Shown here one piece after another: positions 25,499-34,815 of a DNA stretch of 64,000 nt. A program made the translations under genes and the position numbers. The stretch is from JAVBMP01 sp031552315 (GTDB lineage: Bacteria > Desulfobacterota > Desulfovibrionia > Desulfovibrionales > Desulfovibrionaceae): NCBI GenBank assembly GCA_031552315.1, contig JAVBMP010000072.1, positions 11,515 through 75,514 of the forward strand, given 5' to 3'. Every line of letters starts with the position of its first letter. Positions within the stretch are counted from its first letter, which is position 1. The notes beneath the pieces were generated by a model. It made no database searches, was not told where the DNA came from, and worked only from the letters and a program-made list of their open reading frames with translations.

Positions 25499-25864
25499 AT
25501 GGAAGCCGCCATGCCATCTTCTTTGCCAATTCCCGTTATAACCATAGGTTTGCTGCTTTGTTCCAACATTTTTATGACAGCGGCCTGGTACGGCCATTTG
25601 AAGTTTCCGGATTCCACCCTGTGGCGGGTGGTGCTTATAAGCTGGGGCATTGCCTTTTTTGAATACTGCCTGCAAGTGCCCGCCAACCGCGCCGGGTTTG
25701 GCTATTTTAACGCGGCGGAACTTAAAACCATACAAGAAGTGCTTTCCCTTAGCGTCTTCATGGTGTTTTCCGTCCTTTATCTGAACCAGCCCTTAAAGTG
25801 GAACTATGTGCTGGGGTTTGCCATGATCATAGGCGCGGCCTTTGTTATATTCCATGAATGGTAG
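25499..25864 (+). CDS. DUF486 (DMT-like) small membrane protein
   Basis: 121 aa from ATG 25499; ATG 25511, with GGAAG five bases ahead, is an alternative. Four hydrophobic helices, with the family pattern NIFMTAAWYGHLKF, ISWGIAFFEYCLQVPANR and LKWNYVLGFAMIIGAAFVIF. DUF486 proteins are small four-helix relatives of the drug/metabolite transporter superfamily. Their substrate is unknown. The frame upstream of 25499 runs through the minirepeat and is not considered coding. Confidence 0.8.
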   Translation: MEAAMPSSLPIPVITIGLLLCSNIFMTAAWYGHLKFPDSTLWRVVLISWGIAFFEYCLQVPANRAGFGYFNAAELKTIQEVLSLSVFMVFSVLYLNQPLKWNYVLGFAMIIGAAFVIFHEW

Positions 25865-25924
25865 CTTTTTTTTGACGGCAAGCTTGCCGTGCCCCCTTGC
25901 CAGTTTTCCAAAACTGCTTATCTA

Positions 25925-26599
25925 ATGAAAATGCACTACCACGGACACAGAGAACGCCTGCGTGAACGGCTTAGAAGCGGCCCGGCCCACATGGCCGATT
26001 ATGAGCTGCTGGAACTGTTGCTTGGGCATGTGCTGCTGCGGCAAGATACCAAACCCCTGGCCAAAGAATTGCTGGAACGCTTCCAGTCCGTGCGCGGCGT
26101 GCTTGACGCGTCTTTGTCGGAACTGGCTTCCATAAAAGGCTTTGGCCCCTCGCTTCAGGCCTTTTGGCTGCTTTTGCAGGAAGTTATGGCCCGTTACGCT
26201 GAAGCGCCCTTGCGTCAGCGGGAAGTGCTTTCCAGCCCGTCCGCCGTGGCGGAAATGGCCCGCCGGCGTCTGGCTTCCTGCCGGCATGAAGAAAACTGGG
26301 TGGCCTATGTGGATACCCAAAACAGACTAGTGCAGTGGGAAATGGCCTCTCGCGGCACCATAGACCACGCCATGCTCCAACCGCGTGACATTATGGAACG
26401 CGCCCTTATCCTGAAGGCTTCCGGCTTCGTGCTGGTGCATAACCACCCCGGCGGCAACCCCGGCCCCTCGCGGGCGGATCTGCAAACCACATCCATGCTG
26501 AAAGATGCCTGCAAGACCATCGGGCTGCGCTTTCTGGATCATGTAATAGTCACAGACGGCGCTTGCTACAGTATTATGCAGGAAGGTCTGTTGCCCTAG
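25925..26599 (+). CDS. radC: RadC-family JAMM-domain protein
   Basis: 224 aa from ATG 25925 (MKMHYHGHRERLRERLRSG); a GTG at 25889 is an alternative and neither start has a strong ribosome-binding site. An N-terminal helix-hairpin-helix region (LASIKGFGPSLQAFWLL) precedes the MPN/JAMM domain with the metal-binding LVHNHPGGNPGPSRADLQ. Despite its old name, RadC has no proven DNA-repair role, and JAMM homologues are metallo-hydrolases. It is 60 bp downstream of DUF486 and 135 bp upstream of lon. Confidence 0.88.
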   Translation: MKMHYHGHRERLRERLRSGPAHMADYELLELLLGHVLLRQDTKPLAKELLERFQSVRGVLDASLSELASIKGFGPSLQAFWLLLQEVMARYAEAPLRQREVLSSPSAVAEMARRRLASCRHEENWVAYVDTQNRLVQWEMASRGTIDHAMLQPRDIMERALILKASGFVLVHNHPGGNPGPSRADLQTTSMLKDACKTIGLRFLDHVIVTDGACYSIMQEGLLP

Positions 26600-26734
26600 G
26601 GGCGGCTGTTCCACAAAACCTTGCCTGTTGCTTGAATTTATGTCCATTGCTTCCTTTTTTTTGCCGGGCCATTGCGTTTTTGCATGGTCAAATTTGAAAG
26701 ATTTTGTTAAAATCTCCTGAAGAGGTGTGAATAT

Positions 26735-29212
26735 ATGAGCGATTTTGAAGATAAAAAACCTGACGGGGCTGAAGAAATTACCCTTGAAGATATAATGCGC
26801 ATGGCAGAGGCGGAAAATGAAGACCCGTCCGGCGCTTCGGCGGAAGAAAAGCCGCTGGCGGATGAAATACCCTCCAGCCTGCCGGTGCTGCCGGTGCGCG
26901 ATGTGGTGCTGTTCAATTACATGATACTGCCGCTTTTTGTCGGGCGGGAGGCCTCTGTCCGGGCGGTGGAAGAAGCCCTGCAAAACAAGCGCTACATGCT
27001 TATCCTTACCCAAAAGAGTGAAGAGGTGGAAAACCCCGCCCCAACGGATCTGCACCGCATAGGCACCGTGGTCTCCATCTTGCGCATGCTCAAGTTGCCC
27101 GATGGCCGCCTGAAGCTGCTGGTGCAGGGCGTAAGCCGCGCCTATGCGGAATCTGTAAGCACCTTCAAGCCCTTTATGGAAGCGCGCGTGCAACTGCTGC
27201 CAGAAAGTGAAGCGGTGCCGGTTGGGCTGGAGGTGGAAGCCATGCTCCGGGCCGCCCGTGAGCAAAGTGAAAAGATTTTGGGCGCGCGCGGCATGGTGAA
27301 CCCGGAAATTGGCGCGGTGCTGAACAGCGTTGACCACCCCGGCCGCATGGCGGACATGATAGCCGCCCACCTGCACCTGAAGGCGTCAGACGCCCAGGCC
27401 CTGCTGGAAACCCTTGACCCGGTGGCCCGCCTGGCAGAAGTGAACCGCTACCTTGCAAAAGAGGTGGAACTGGCGTCCATGCAGGCCCATATTCAGGAAA
27501 GCGCCCGTGAAGGCATGGACAAGGCCCAGCGGGACTACTTCCTGCGGGAACAGCTTAAGGCCATACGTCATGAACTTGGCGACAGCAGCGCGGACGGCGG
27601 CGATGTGGACGAACTTGCTGAAGCCCTGGAAAAGGCCAAACTGCCCAAAGATGTGAAAAAGGAAGCGGACAAGCAACTTAAGCGCCTTTCCGGCATGCAC
27701 GGCGATTCATCGGAATATTCCGTGCTGCGCAACTATCTGGAATGGATTGCCGACCTGCCCTGGTCCGTGCTTTCGCGTGATGCTTTGAATATCCCGAAGG
27801 CCAAAGAAATTCTGGATGAAGACCACTACGGGCTGGAAAAGGTCAAAGACCGCATTCTGGAATACCTTTCCGTGCGCAAGCTCAACCCCAAATCCAAGGG
27901 GCCAATCCTGTGCTTTGTGGGGCCTCCGGGCGTGGGCAAAACCTCTTTGGGCCGTTCCATCGCGCGGGCCATGGGGCGCAAATTCACCCGCATGTCGCTG
28001 GGCGGCATGCGTGATGAGGCGGAAATTCGCGGCCACCGCCGCACCTATGTTGGGGCCATGCCCGGCCGCATCATTCAGTCCCTTAAACAGACCGGCACCC
28101 GCAACCCGGTGATAATGCTGGATGAAGTGGACAAAATAGGCGCGGATTTCCGGGGCGACCCGTCTTCTGCCCTTCTGGAAGTGCTGGATCCGGAACAGAA
28201 TTTTTCCTTCAGCGACCATTACCTGAACCTGCCCTTTGACCTTTCAAAGGTCATGTTCATCTGCACGGCCAACCACCTGGACACCATCCCCGGCCCCCTG
28301 CAGGACCGTATGGAAATTATCCGCTTGCCCGGCTACACCATGCAGGAAAAAATGGCCATAGCCAAACGCTTCATCCTGAAGCGCCAAATAGAAGAAAACG
28401 GCCTGAAGCCCGGTGACGTAAGCATGGAAGACGACGTGCTTGCCGCCATAATCAACGGCTATACCCGTGAAGCGGGCCTGCGTAACCTGGAACGGGAAAT
28501 AGGCTCCATTTGCCGCAAACTGGCCCGCAAACGGGCAGAAGGGGCCAAGGGCCGCTTCAAGGTAACGCAAAAAATGGTGCACGATCTTCTGGGCGCGCCC
28601 CGCTTCCTGGATGAAGAGCTGGATTCCCTTTCCGGTTCCGGCGTGGCCCTGGGCCTGGCCTGGACGCCCTACGGCGGCGAAGTGCTGAACGTGGAAGTAA
28701 GCACCATGCCCGGCAAAGGCGCGCTTACCCTTACCGGCCAGCTTGGCGATGTAATGAAGGAAAGCGCCCACGCCGCCGTAAGCTACGCCCGCAGCCATGC
28801 GGAACAGCTTGGTATACCAACGGATTTCGCCTCCACGCTGGATTTGCACATCCACGTGCCCGCCGGGGCTACCCCAAAAGACGGCCCTTCAGCAGGCGTA
28901 ACCCTGGCAACAGCCCTTGTTTCCGCCCTTGGCGGCAAACCCGTGCGTAACGACCTGTGCATGACCGGAGAAATAACCCTGCGCGGACGCGTGCTGCCCG
29001 TGGGCGGCATCAAGGAAAAAATCCTCGCCGCCGTGGCCCGTGGCATAAAACACGCCATCATACCCAAGCAGAACAGCAAAGATCTGGAAGATATACCGGC
29101 GGAATTGCTAAAGCAAATAACCATACACCCGGTAAGCGAACTTTCAGAAGTGCTTGGGCTGGCCCTTGGCGGCAAAGTGAAAAAGGCAAAGAGCAAGAAA
29201 GAAAAAGAATAA
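26735..29212 (+). CDS. lon: ATP-dependent Lon protease
   Basis: 825 aa. An acidic N-terminal extension (~45 residues) leads into the substrate-binding LonN domain (LPVLPVRDVVLFNYMILPLF), a coiled coil, the AAA+ module with Walker A GPPGVGKT (~396-403) and Walker B VIMLDEVDK, and the C-terminal protease domain with the Ser-Lys dyad S719 (PKDGPSAGV) and K760 (GGIKEK). Lon degrades damaged and regulatory proteins in the cytoplasm. Slightly longer than the 780-810 norm because of the N-terminal tail and a Lys-rich end. AGAGGTG precedes the ATG. No CIRCE element or sigma-32 box was recognised upstream. Confidence 0.97.
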   Translation: MSDFEDKKPDGAEEITLEDIMRMAEAENEDPSGASAEEKPLADEIPSSLPVLPVRDVVLFNYMILPLFVGREASVRAVEEALQNKRYMLILTQKSEEVENPAPTDLHRIGTVVSILRMLKLPDGRLKLLVQGVSRAYAESVSTFKPFMEARVQLLPESEAVPVGLEVEAMLRAAREQSEKILGARGMVNPEIGAVLNSVDHPGRMADMIAAHLHLKASDAQALLETLDPVARLAEVNRYLAKEVELASMQAHIQESAREGMDKAQRDYFLREQLKAIRHELGDSSADGGDVDELAEALEKAKLPKDVKKEADKQLKRLSGMHGDSSEYSVLRNYLEWIADLPWSVLSRDALNIPKAKEILDEDHYGLEKVKDRILEYLSVRKLNPKSKGPILCFVGPPGVGKTSLGRSIARAMGRKFTRMSLGGMRDEAEIRGHRRTYVGAMPGRIIQSLKQTGTRNPVIMLDEVDKIGADFRGDPSSALLEVLDPEQNFSFSDHYLNLPFDLSKVMFICTANHLDTIPGPLQDRMEIIRLPGYTMQEKMAIAKRFILKRQIEENGLKPGDVSMEDDVLAAIINGYTREAGLRNLEREIGSICRKLARKRAEGAKGRFKVTQKMVHDLLGAPRFLDEELDSLSGSGVALGLAWTPYGGEVLNVEVSTMPGKGALTLTGQLGDVMKESAHAAVSYARSHAEQLGIPTDFASTLDLHIHVPAGATPKDGPSAGVTLATALVSALGGKPVRNDLCMTGEITLRGRVLPVGGIKEKILAAVARGIKHAIIPKQNSKDLEDIPAELLKQITIHPVSELSEVLGLALGGKVKKAKSKKEKE

Positions 29213-29229
29213 ATTGGTTAGGTTGGTTT

Positions 29230-29385
29230 TCTGGGGGGCGCTGCCCCCCAGGCCCCCCGGCAAAGGGGGTGACCCCCTTTGCAATCCCCATCAGGTGATT
29301 ATAAGTGCCGTGTAATTGGCTAACTTATTGGGGTTTCCAAAGGGCCCCATTGCCTGGCGGGCCCCTTTGGCCGCCGGAGGCATTT
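29230..29385. repeat. Family C repeats after lon
   Basis: Three hairpins: CTGGGGGGC/GCCCCCCAG, AAAGGGGG/CCCCCTTT, then CCAAAGGG...CCCTTTGG followed by GCCGCCGGAGGCATT. The last module recurs almost exactly at 40297-40350. Confidence 0.7.
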
Positions 29386-29413
29386 CTTAAAAATTATATT
29401 TATTGGCAAACTC

Positions 29414-30118
29414 ATGCGCTATTACCCGATATTCCTTAACCTTGGCGGGGCAAAAATTTTTATTGCCGGGGCTGGGCCTGTGGGTTTGCGCAAGCTTGAA
29501 TCTCTGTTGCCCTGCGGGGCGGCGGAGATTTTGCTTTGTGACCCGGCGCGTGGCTTGGGGGATTTTTCTTTTGCCGACAAGGCCTTGATTTTGTCACCCG
29601 GAGTGGTGTACGAACAAAGGGCGGCCAGTCTTGATGACCTTGAAGGCCGCGCCCTTGTGTTTGCCTGTACCGGGGACAGGGCGGTCAACGCGGCCCTTGC
29701 CGGGCGCTGCCGTGAACTGGGCCTGCCCTGCAATGTGGCGGATTCTTTGGATGAAAGCGCTTTTATTGTGCCGGCGCATTTTACAGAGGGCGGTCTTTCT
29801 GTGGCGCTTTCCAGCGCCGGGGGCAGCCCCGCGCTTTCCCGCCGCATCCGGCAAGATTTGCAGGCCTGGCTGGCCGGGCGTTATACGGCGCTGGCCCTGC
29901 TGCTGGCCCGTTTGCGCCCTCTGGTTCTGGGCTTGGGCAAGGGCACGGAATGGAATACGGAACTTTTCCGCAAGCTGGTAAACAGCGGCCTGAACGAGTG
30001 CCTGGGGGCGGATCTTTTGCCTGAACAGCGGCTGGAAAAGGCGCAAGATTTGCTGAAGGAACTTTTGCCCGCTGAATTGCATTATGCCATTGGAGAATTG
30101 TTGCATGACTTACCCTGA
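29414..30118 (+). CDS. Precorrin-2 dehydrogenase / siroheme synthase N-terminal type
   Basis: 234 aa. The N-terminus MRYYPIFLNLGGAKIFIAGAGPVG is the NAD-binding start of the CysG(N)/Met8/SirC family. ALVFACTGDRAVNAAL and the Ser-rich LSVALSSAGGSPALSRRIR follow. The enzyme oxidises precorrin-2 to sirohydrochlorin, the branch point to siroheme, to cobalamin and, in sulfate reducers, to heme by the siroheme route. Ferrochelatase activity may be absent, as in SirC. It is first in a probable three-gene operon with the CcsA-like gene (14-bp overlap) and hemA, which supplies the first step of the same pathway. Confidence 0.88.
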   Translation: MRYYPIFLNLGGAKIFIAGAGPVGLRKLESLLPCGAAEILLCDPARGLGDFSFADKALILSPGVVYEQRAASLDDLEGRALVFACTGDRAVNAALAGRCRELGLPCNVADSLDESAFIVPAHFTEGGLSVALSSAGGSPALSRRIRQDLQAWLAGRYTALALLLARLRPLVLGLGKGTEWNTELFRKLVNSGLNECLGADLLPEQRLEKAQDLLKELLPAELHYAIGELLHDLP

Positions 30119-30941
30119 TCTGGCTTTCTACGCGCTGCTTGGGGCCTGTTTGGGCTACCTGGGCGCAATTATCCTGATGTTTTGGGGTTATTGCGCGCAT
30201 GACAGCCGCTTGCGGGCCCTGGCAACGCTTTTTTGCGGCGCGGGTTTTGCGCTGCATACCTTTTTGGCGGGCAGCCAGGTGTTGCTTTATTCCTTTGACA
30301 GGCTGGATACCGGGTATTTTTTGTTGCTTTTTGCCTGGGTATTTGTGTTGACTTATTTTATTGTAAGGCGCTGGCGTGGTTTTTCCTTCCTGTCGCTGGT
30401 GGTGGTGCCGCTGGCGCTTTTGATGTTGATAGTTTCCTTGCAGTTGGAAGAAATGCACGGGCGTTTGCCGGATTATTTGGGTGAACTGTTTTTCTTTTTG
30501 CATGTCGGCCCGCTGTTTTTAAGTTTGGCATTGTTGACTTTGGCCTTTGGCGCGGCCCTGTTGTTTTTGCGGCTGGAAGGGAAAATAAAGCGCAAGGCGG
30601 CCCTTTCCGGGCTGGAAAAGGAACTGCCGGACTTAAATTCCTTTGACCGCCTGAACAAACTGGCCGTGTTGCTGGGTTTGCCGCTTTACACGGTGGGGCT
30701 TATTTCCGGTTTTATCTGGGTGCCGCTGGTGTGGGGCAAGGCGGTTACCTTTGACCCCAAGTATATAATTTCTGTAATTGTCTGGCTGCTTTACGCGTTT
30801 TTGTTCCACCAGCGCCTGGTCAAGGGCTGGCGCGGACGCAAGGCGGCTTTGTTGCTTATAGGTATTTTTGCCATTTCTGCCCTTTCTTTTGTGGGGGTGT
30901 TTCCAACCCGGCATGGGGGCATGCCGGGGCCGGGAATGTAG
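30105..30941 (+). CDS. CcsA/HemX-type cytochrome c assembly membrane protein
   Basis: 278 aa from ATG 30105, with GGAG nine bases before; an upstream ATG at 30084 is less likely. Eight transmembrane helices are visible. The C-terminal part FTFDPKYIISVIVWLLYAF-like segment (VTFDPKYIISVIVWLLYAF, ~220-238) and FHQRL match the WDPKETW...LH heme-handling region of CcsA/CcmC/HemX proteins, though the usual Trp-rich motif is weaker. CcsA moves heme for cytochrome c maturation; HemX may tune HemA levels. Its place between the two tetrapyrrole enzymes suits either role. Confidence 0.8.
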   Translation: MTYPDLAFYALLGACLGYLGAIILMFWGYCAHDSRLRALATLFCGAGFALHTFLAGSQVLLYSFDRLDTGYFLLLFAWVFVLTYFIVRRWRGFSFLSLVVVPLALLMLIVSLQLEEMHGRLPDYLGELFFFLHVGPLFLSLALLTLAFGAALLFLRLEGKIKRKAALSGLEKELPDLNSFDRLNKLAVLLGLPLYTVGLISGFIWVPLVWGKAVTFDPKYIISVIVWLLYAFLFHQRLVKGWRGRKAALLLIGIFAISALSFVGVFPTRHGGMPGPGM

Positions 30942-30950
30942 GCGGGCGGA

Positions 30951-32384
30951 ATGAAAACAAAAATCTACTTGCTTGGCCTTAACCACCGCAGCGCCGGGGT
31001 GGACGTGCGTGAAAGTTTTGCCCTAAGCCCGTCTTCATTGCAAGAACGCGGCCTTGCGCCGGAAGATGTAATACCCCTGGGCGGCGCGGGCGGCTGTATA
31101 ACGGAAACAATGCTGCTTTCCACCTGCAACCGGGTGGAAATTCTGGTGGTAGCCAAAGAACGCCCCAATACGGCGTTGGCGGCGGATTTTATACCCAATT
31201 TCGTACTGGAAGCCTGGGCCGGGGCAAGGGGCCGCAAGGCCGCGGAACTTAAGCCCTATGTGTACATCCATGAAGGCGCGGCAGCGGTGGAACACCTGTT
31301 CGTTGTGGCCTCCAGCCTGGATTCCATGGTGTTGGGTGAACCGCAAATTCTGGGCCAGCTGAAAACCGCCTATAAAAGTTCTTTGGAATGTAAAAAGACC
31401 GGGGCCATTCTGAACAAACTTCTGCACCGGGCCTTTTCCGTTGCCAAGCGGGTGCGTACGGAAACGGGCGTGGCGTCCAGCGCGGTTTCCATAAGTTACG
31501 CGGCGGTGGAGCTTGCCAAGCGTATTTTTGGCGACATGGGCCAATACCGCGCCATGCTGATAGGGGCCGGTGAAATGGCGGAACTTGCCGCCACCCACCT
31601 GGTGAACGCGGGCATAGAATCCGTCTGGGTAAGCAACCGCACTTACAGCCGGGCGCAGGAACTGGCCGCGCAATACAAGGGCCGCGCCGTGCCGTTTGAA
31701 GGGCTTTTTGACGCGCTGGCGGACGTGGATATAGTCATAAGCTCCACCGGCTCGCCAGACCCGGTAATCCGCGCCAAAGACATGCGCGGGGTGCTGAAGC
31801 GCCGCAAAAACCGCCCCATGTTCTTTATTGATATTGCCGTGCCGCGTGATATTGACCCGGACGTGAACGGGCTTGATAACATTTACCTTTATGACATAGA
31901 CGACCTGAAGGAAGTGGTAGAGGAAAACCTTAGCCAGCGTCAGGGCGAAGCCGTAAAGGCCAGGGCCATTGTGGCGGATGAAACAGCGGCCTTTTGCCGC
32001 TGGCTGGAAGAACTGGCCCTGCAACCCACCATAGTTGCCCTGCTGGAACGCGGTCAGGCCGTTGCGGCGGAAGAGCTTGAACGCACCCTGAAGCGCATAG
32101 GCCCGCTGGAAGCGCGGCAGGAAGAGGCCCTGCGCACCATGCTGTACGCCATTTTGAAAAAGCTGCACCATGCGCCCATAGAATTTTTGAAGCGCCGGGC
32201 CTTTGATGCTGAAGGCGTGGAAGATGGCGACACAGGCGGATTTTCCGACAGTTTGCCGGAAGCCTCGCCCGGCAATTTCCAAAACAGCCTGCAAGGCAAC
32301 CTGGCGCTTGTGCGCAGAATATTTGATTTGGACAAAGACCGCCCGGCGGCAAGTGAAAGCATGTACAGCCGCCGCAGAGGGTAG
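30951..32384 (+). CDS. hemA: Glutamyl-tRNA reductase
   Basis: 477 aa, 9 bp after the CcsA-like gene. HemA reduces glutamyl-tRNA(Glu) to glutamate-1-semialdehyde with NADPH, the first step of the C5 pathway. Visible: LGLNHRSAGVDVRE, the catalytic Cys in LLSTCNRVEI (C59), VVASSLDSMVLGEPQILGQL, NADPH-binding MLIGAGEMAELAA and VFIDIAVPRDIDP-like segment (FFIDIAVPRDIDPDV). The C-terminal dimerisation helices are followed by a ~50-residue tail richer in Asp, Ser and Gly that makes the protein longer than the usual 420-440. A heme-regulatory role for the tail cannot be judged. Confidence 0.96.
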   Translation: MKTKIYLLGLNHRSAGVDVRESFALSPSSLQERGLAPEDVIPLGGAGGCITETMLLSTCNRVEILVVAKERPNTALAADFIPNFVLEAWAGARGRKAAELKPYVYIHEGAAAVEHLFVVASSLDSMVLGEPQILGQLKTAYKSSLECKKTGAILNKLLHRAFSVAKRVRTETGVASSAVSISYAAVELAKRIFGDMGQYRAMLIGAGEMAELAATHLVNAGIESVWVSNRTYSRAQELAAQYKGRAVPFEGLFDALADVDIVISSTGSPDPVIRAKDMRGVLKRRKNRPMFFIDIAVPRDIDPDVNGLDNIYLYDIDDLKEVVEENLSQRQGEAVKARAIVADETAAFCRWLEELALQPTIVALLERGQAVAAEELERTLKRIGPLEARQEEALRTMLYAILKKLHHAPIEFLKRRAFDAEGVEDGDTGGFSDSLPEASPGNFQNSLQGNLALVRRIFDLDKDRPAASESMYSRRRG

Positions 32385-32429
32385 GGTCGATATGGATAAC
32401 AGAACAAGCTGAAATAGTTAAGGAAATAC

Positions 32430-32512
32430 ATTGAGGGGTCGCGGGGAAATCATTTCCCCGCGCGGGTTCCTTCCAGATAATGGGGGCAGCGCCCTGCCCG
32501 CCGGAGGCATTT
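32430..32512. repeat. Family C repeat after hemA (reverse orientation)
   Basis: GAGGGGTCGCGGGGAAATCA, the GCGGGGAAATCATTTCCCCGC hairpin and CGCCGGAGGCATT at the far end. It fills the gap between the convergent hemA and glycosyltransferase genes. Confidence 0.7.
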
Positions 32513-33729
32513 TAATTATACCGTTCCAGCCAATCGGCGTATATTTTTGCCAGCAGGGGGTCATCGTCAGAGGCGAATTTTCTGGCCTGATCAATCAGGG
32601 CGGCCTTGTTCAGGGCTGTTACGGCGGCGGTGCTGGCCGCTTTGGTGAATTGTTTTTCCAGCGCGCGGTCTTCGGCCAGGGACGCTATTTTGGCCCCAAG
32701 GTTGTAATTTTCTTCCAGCGGGAAAAAGTGCGCCTGTTTAACCAGCAGGGGCAGCGCTTCTGTATATTCACGGGCTTTTATCAGATGGGTGGCCAGCCAG
32801 TCGTAGCCGCGTTGCCACAAAGGTTCTGTTTTCAGCATCGCCAGCCAGTCTTCCGGGTGGCGTTTTTTCATTTCCGCGCTTATGGCTTCTTCCTTCAGGT
32901 GGGGCAGGGCCAGCCACATTTCCTGGTCCGGGCCAAGGCACATGCGGTAGCCGTCTTGCTGGGCGTGCAGGTGCAGGTCATAATAAAGCCGGCTTTGGCA
33001 GCGGCTGAATAGCAGGGGAAGGTCGGCGTTTGGGCCTGCCTCTTTGCCGGCAAGCGGGCTTTCAAGCCGGTAAACGCGAGATGCGGGCAGCACGGCAAGG
33101 CGCAGGCCTTCTTCCCGTATGCGGCATGAAAGGTCTACCTCTTCAAGGCCGTGCTGATAGGCTTCATAAAAGCCGCCGCAACGCACAAAAGTTCCAGTGG
33201 AGATAAGCAGGGCGGAAGCGCTTACGGCCTGCAAGGTGCGCCGGGTAGAAACCACCTGGTGCCCTGCCGGAAAGTGGCTGTAAAGGGGCAGCAGCCCTTT
33301 GGGGCTGTAGGCCAGGCCCAGGTTGCGCACGGTGTTGTCCGGGTAAAGCGGCAGGGGGGCCACAGCGCCAAGGGCGGGGTTGGTTTCCAGCTCTTCCCGC
33401 AGGGGGGGCAGCCAGTTTGGGGCCAGCAGGTTGTTATTGTCCAAAAAAAACAGCAGGTGCGTTTTGGCAAGCGCCGCGCCCAGGTTGCAGGATTTTGCAA
33501 AGCCCTTGTTTTCATCAAGCCGCATGGCGCTAAAGTTTTTGCCGAACAGCTCTTGCCCAAGGGGTTGCAATTCCGCGGCGGTGGAATCTGTGGACGCGTT
33601 GTCCACAACCATTACGCGCAAGCTTTGCCCAACGCTGTTTTTTTCTAAAGAAAGCAGGCAATCGCGCGTGTGTTCCCAGTTATTGTGAACAGGTATGATT
33701 ACGGTGCAACTTGCGCTTGGTTCATTCAT
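32512..33729 (-). CDS. Family 2 glycosyltransferase
   Basis: 405 aa. The N-terminal GT-A domain starts CTVIIPVHNNWEHTRDCLLS, has VVDNASTDST and, where most members show DxD, the variant FFLDNNNLLAPNW (~93-105). HGLEEVDLSCRIREEGLRLA gives the acceptor-side acid. The C-terminal ~170 residues are helical without a known domain, perhaps TPR-like (REYTEALPLLVKQAHFF). It should transfer a sugar to an envelope glycan or a flagellin-type protein, but no glycan locus surrounds it. It is the downstream gene of a possible infA-mscL-glycosyltransferase strand set with ~100-bp gaps. Confidence 0.8.
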   Translation of the reverse strand: MNEPSASCTVIIPVHNNWEHTRDCLLSLEKNSVGQSLRVMVVDNASTDSTAAELQPLGQELFGKNFSAMRLDENKGFAKSCNLGAALAKTHLLFFLDNNNLLAPNWLPPLREELETNPALGAVAPLPLYPDNTVRNLGLAYSPKGLLPLYSHFPAGHQVVSTRRTLQAVSASALLISTGTFVRCGGFYEAYQHGLEEVDLSCRIREEGLRLAVLPASRVYRLESPLAGKEAGPNADLPLLFSRCQSRLYYDLHLHAQQDGYRMCLGPDQEMWLALPHLKEEAISAEMKKRHPEDWLAMLKTEPLWQRGYDWLATHLIKAREYTEALPLLVKQAHFFPLEENYNLGAKIASLAEDRALEKQFTKAASTAAVTALNKAALIDQARKFASDDDPLLAKIYADWLERYN

Positions 33730-33832
33730 AGTGTGCGCCTGTCGTATCTAATGTCAAGCCAGCCATGGCTGGCAGCCGGCTTTGCCGCGCGGCATAGCCC
33801 TGCAACCCGCAGCCCGCAAATAGGGCGCGCTT

Positions 33833-34330
33833 TCAGGCAACGGTGGTCTGGTTTGCCTGTGTGTCCGCCGTTGGCGCGCTTTCAGGCATGCTTTCAATGG
33901 CGGATGTGCAGTGCGGGCAGCGGGTGGCTTTTATAGAAATTTTACTTGTGCAAAAAGGGCAGGGGCGGGTATCCGGCGCGGCGGTGCCGCGCACCTGGTT
34001 CATGGCCTTTACAAGCAGAAAAACCGCCATGGAAACAATAAGGAAGCTTATCAGGACATTAATGAAAATACCGGCGTTTACAGTAACCGCGCCGGCTTTT
34101 TGGGCGGCGTCCAGCGTGGCGTAAGGGCCGGGCACCTTGCCGTCATAAAGCACCAGAAAGATGTTGGAAAAATCAACCTGGCCAAGTATCATGCCCAAAG
34201 GCGGCATAAGAATATCTTTTACCAAAGAATCCACAATCTTGCCAAAGGCCGCGCCAACAACAATACCAACGGCCATGTCTATGGCGTTGCCTTTTATGGC
34301 GAATTCTCTGAATTCTTTTATAAGCTTCAT
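33833..34330 (-). CDS. mscL: Large-conductance mechanosensitive channel MscL with zinc ribbon
   Basis: 165 aa. MscL opens under membrane tension to release solutes in hypo-osmotic shock. The N-terminal amphipathic helix (IKEFREFAIKGNAIDMAVG), TM1 with VGIVVGAAFGKIVDSLVKD, the periplasmic loop and TM2 (NVLISFLIVSMAVFLLVKAM) are typical. The C-terminal cytoplasmic part adds a four-Cys ribbon, C124-x2-C127-x10-C138-x2-C141 (CPFC...CPHC), absent from E. coli MscL. A metal-binding or oligomer-stabilising role is inferred. Encoded 54 bp downstream of infA. Confidence 0.93.
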   Translation of the reverse strand: MKLIKEFREFAIKGNAIDMAVGIVVGAAFGKIVDSLVKDILMPPLGMILGQVDFSNIFLVLYDGKVPGPYATLDAAQKAGAVTVNAGIFINVLISFLIVSMAVFLLVKAMNQVRGTAAPDTRPCPFCTSKISIKATRCPHCTSAIESMPESAPTADTQANQTTVA

Positions 34331-34384
34331 GCCTTACCCCACAAACAAAATTGTTGTCAAAGTACGGTGCCCCGGGCGTTGTGT

Positions 34385-34603
34385 TTATTTCATGCGGTAG
34401 GTTATTCTGCCGCGCGTAAGGTCATAGGGTGAAAGTTCAACCTTTACCTTGTCGCCGGGCAGAATGCGTATGTAAAATTTGCGCATTTTGCCGGAAATAT
34501 GCGCCAGCACATTGTGACCGTTTTCCAGTTCCACTTTGAACATGGCATTCGGCAGGGCTTCTTGCACTGTGCCGTCTACTTCAATGGCTTCTTCTTTAGC
34601 CAT
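34385..34603 (-). CDS. infA: Translation initiation factor IF-1
   Basis: 72 aa starting MAKEEAIEVDGTVQEALPN, with a perfect AGGAGG six bases before the ATG. The single S1-like OB fold has the family sequence MFKVELENGHNVLAHISGKM then RKFYIRILPGDKV and SPYDLTRGRITYR. IF-1 occupies the 30S A site during initiation. The frame extends to 34693, but the added part has no coding features. Confidence 0.97.
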   Translation of the reverse strand: MAKEEAIEVDGTVQEALPNAMFKVELENGHNVLAHISGKMRKFYIRILPGDKVKVELSPYDLTRGRITYRMK

Positions 34604-34815
34604 GTATCCTCCTGAATTTACTTTGCCTGGCCTTTTGCGGCCTGCAAAGGCAGGTAAAGTACCTATATTAAAATTAAAAATGAAGGCTTGCATAAAAAGC
34701 TTCCATTGTCAACAAATTGCTTGAGTTTTGTGCTGAATTGGGTCAAATTATTCCGCACATTGCGCCATGGCCCTAATGGCCCTGGCGCTGTAAAAATAGA
34801 AAAAACGGAAATGCT

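Noticed and set aside
26600..26734. CIRCE or heat-shock promoter before lon
   Set aside because: No TTAGCACTC-N9-GAGTGCTAA inverted repeat and no convincing sigma-32 boxes were found.
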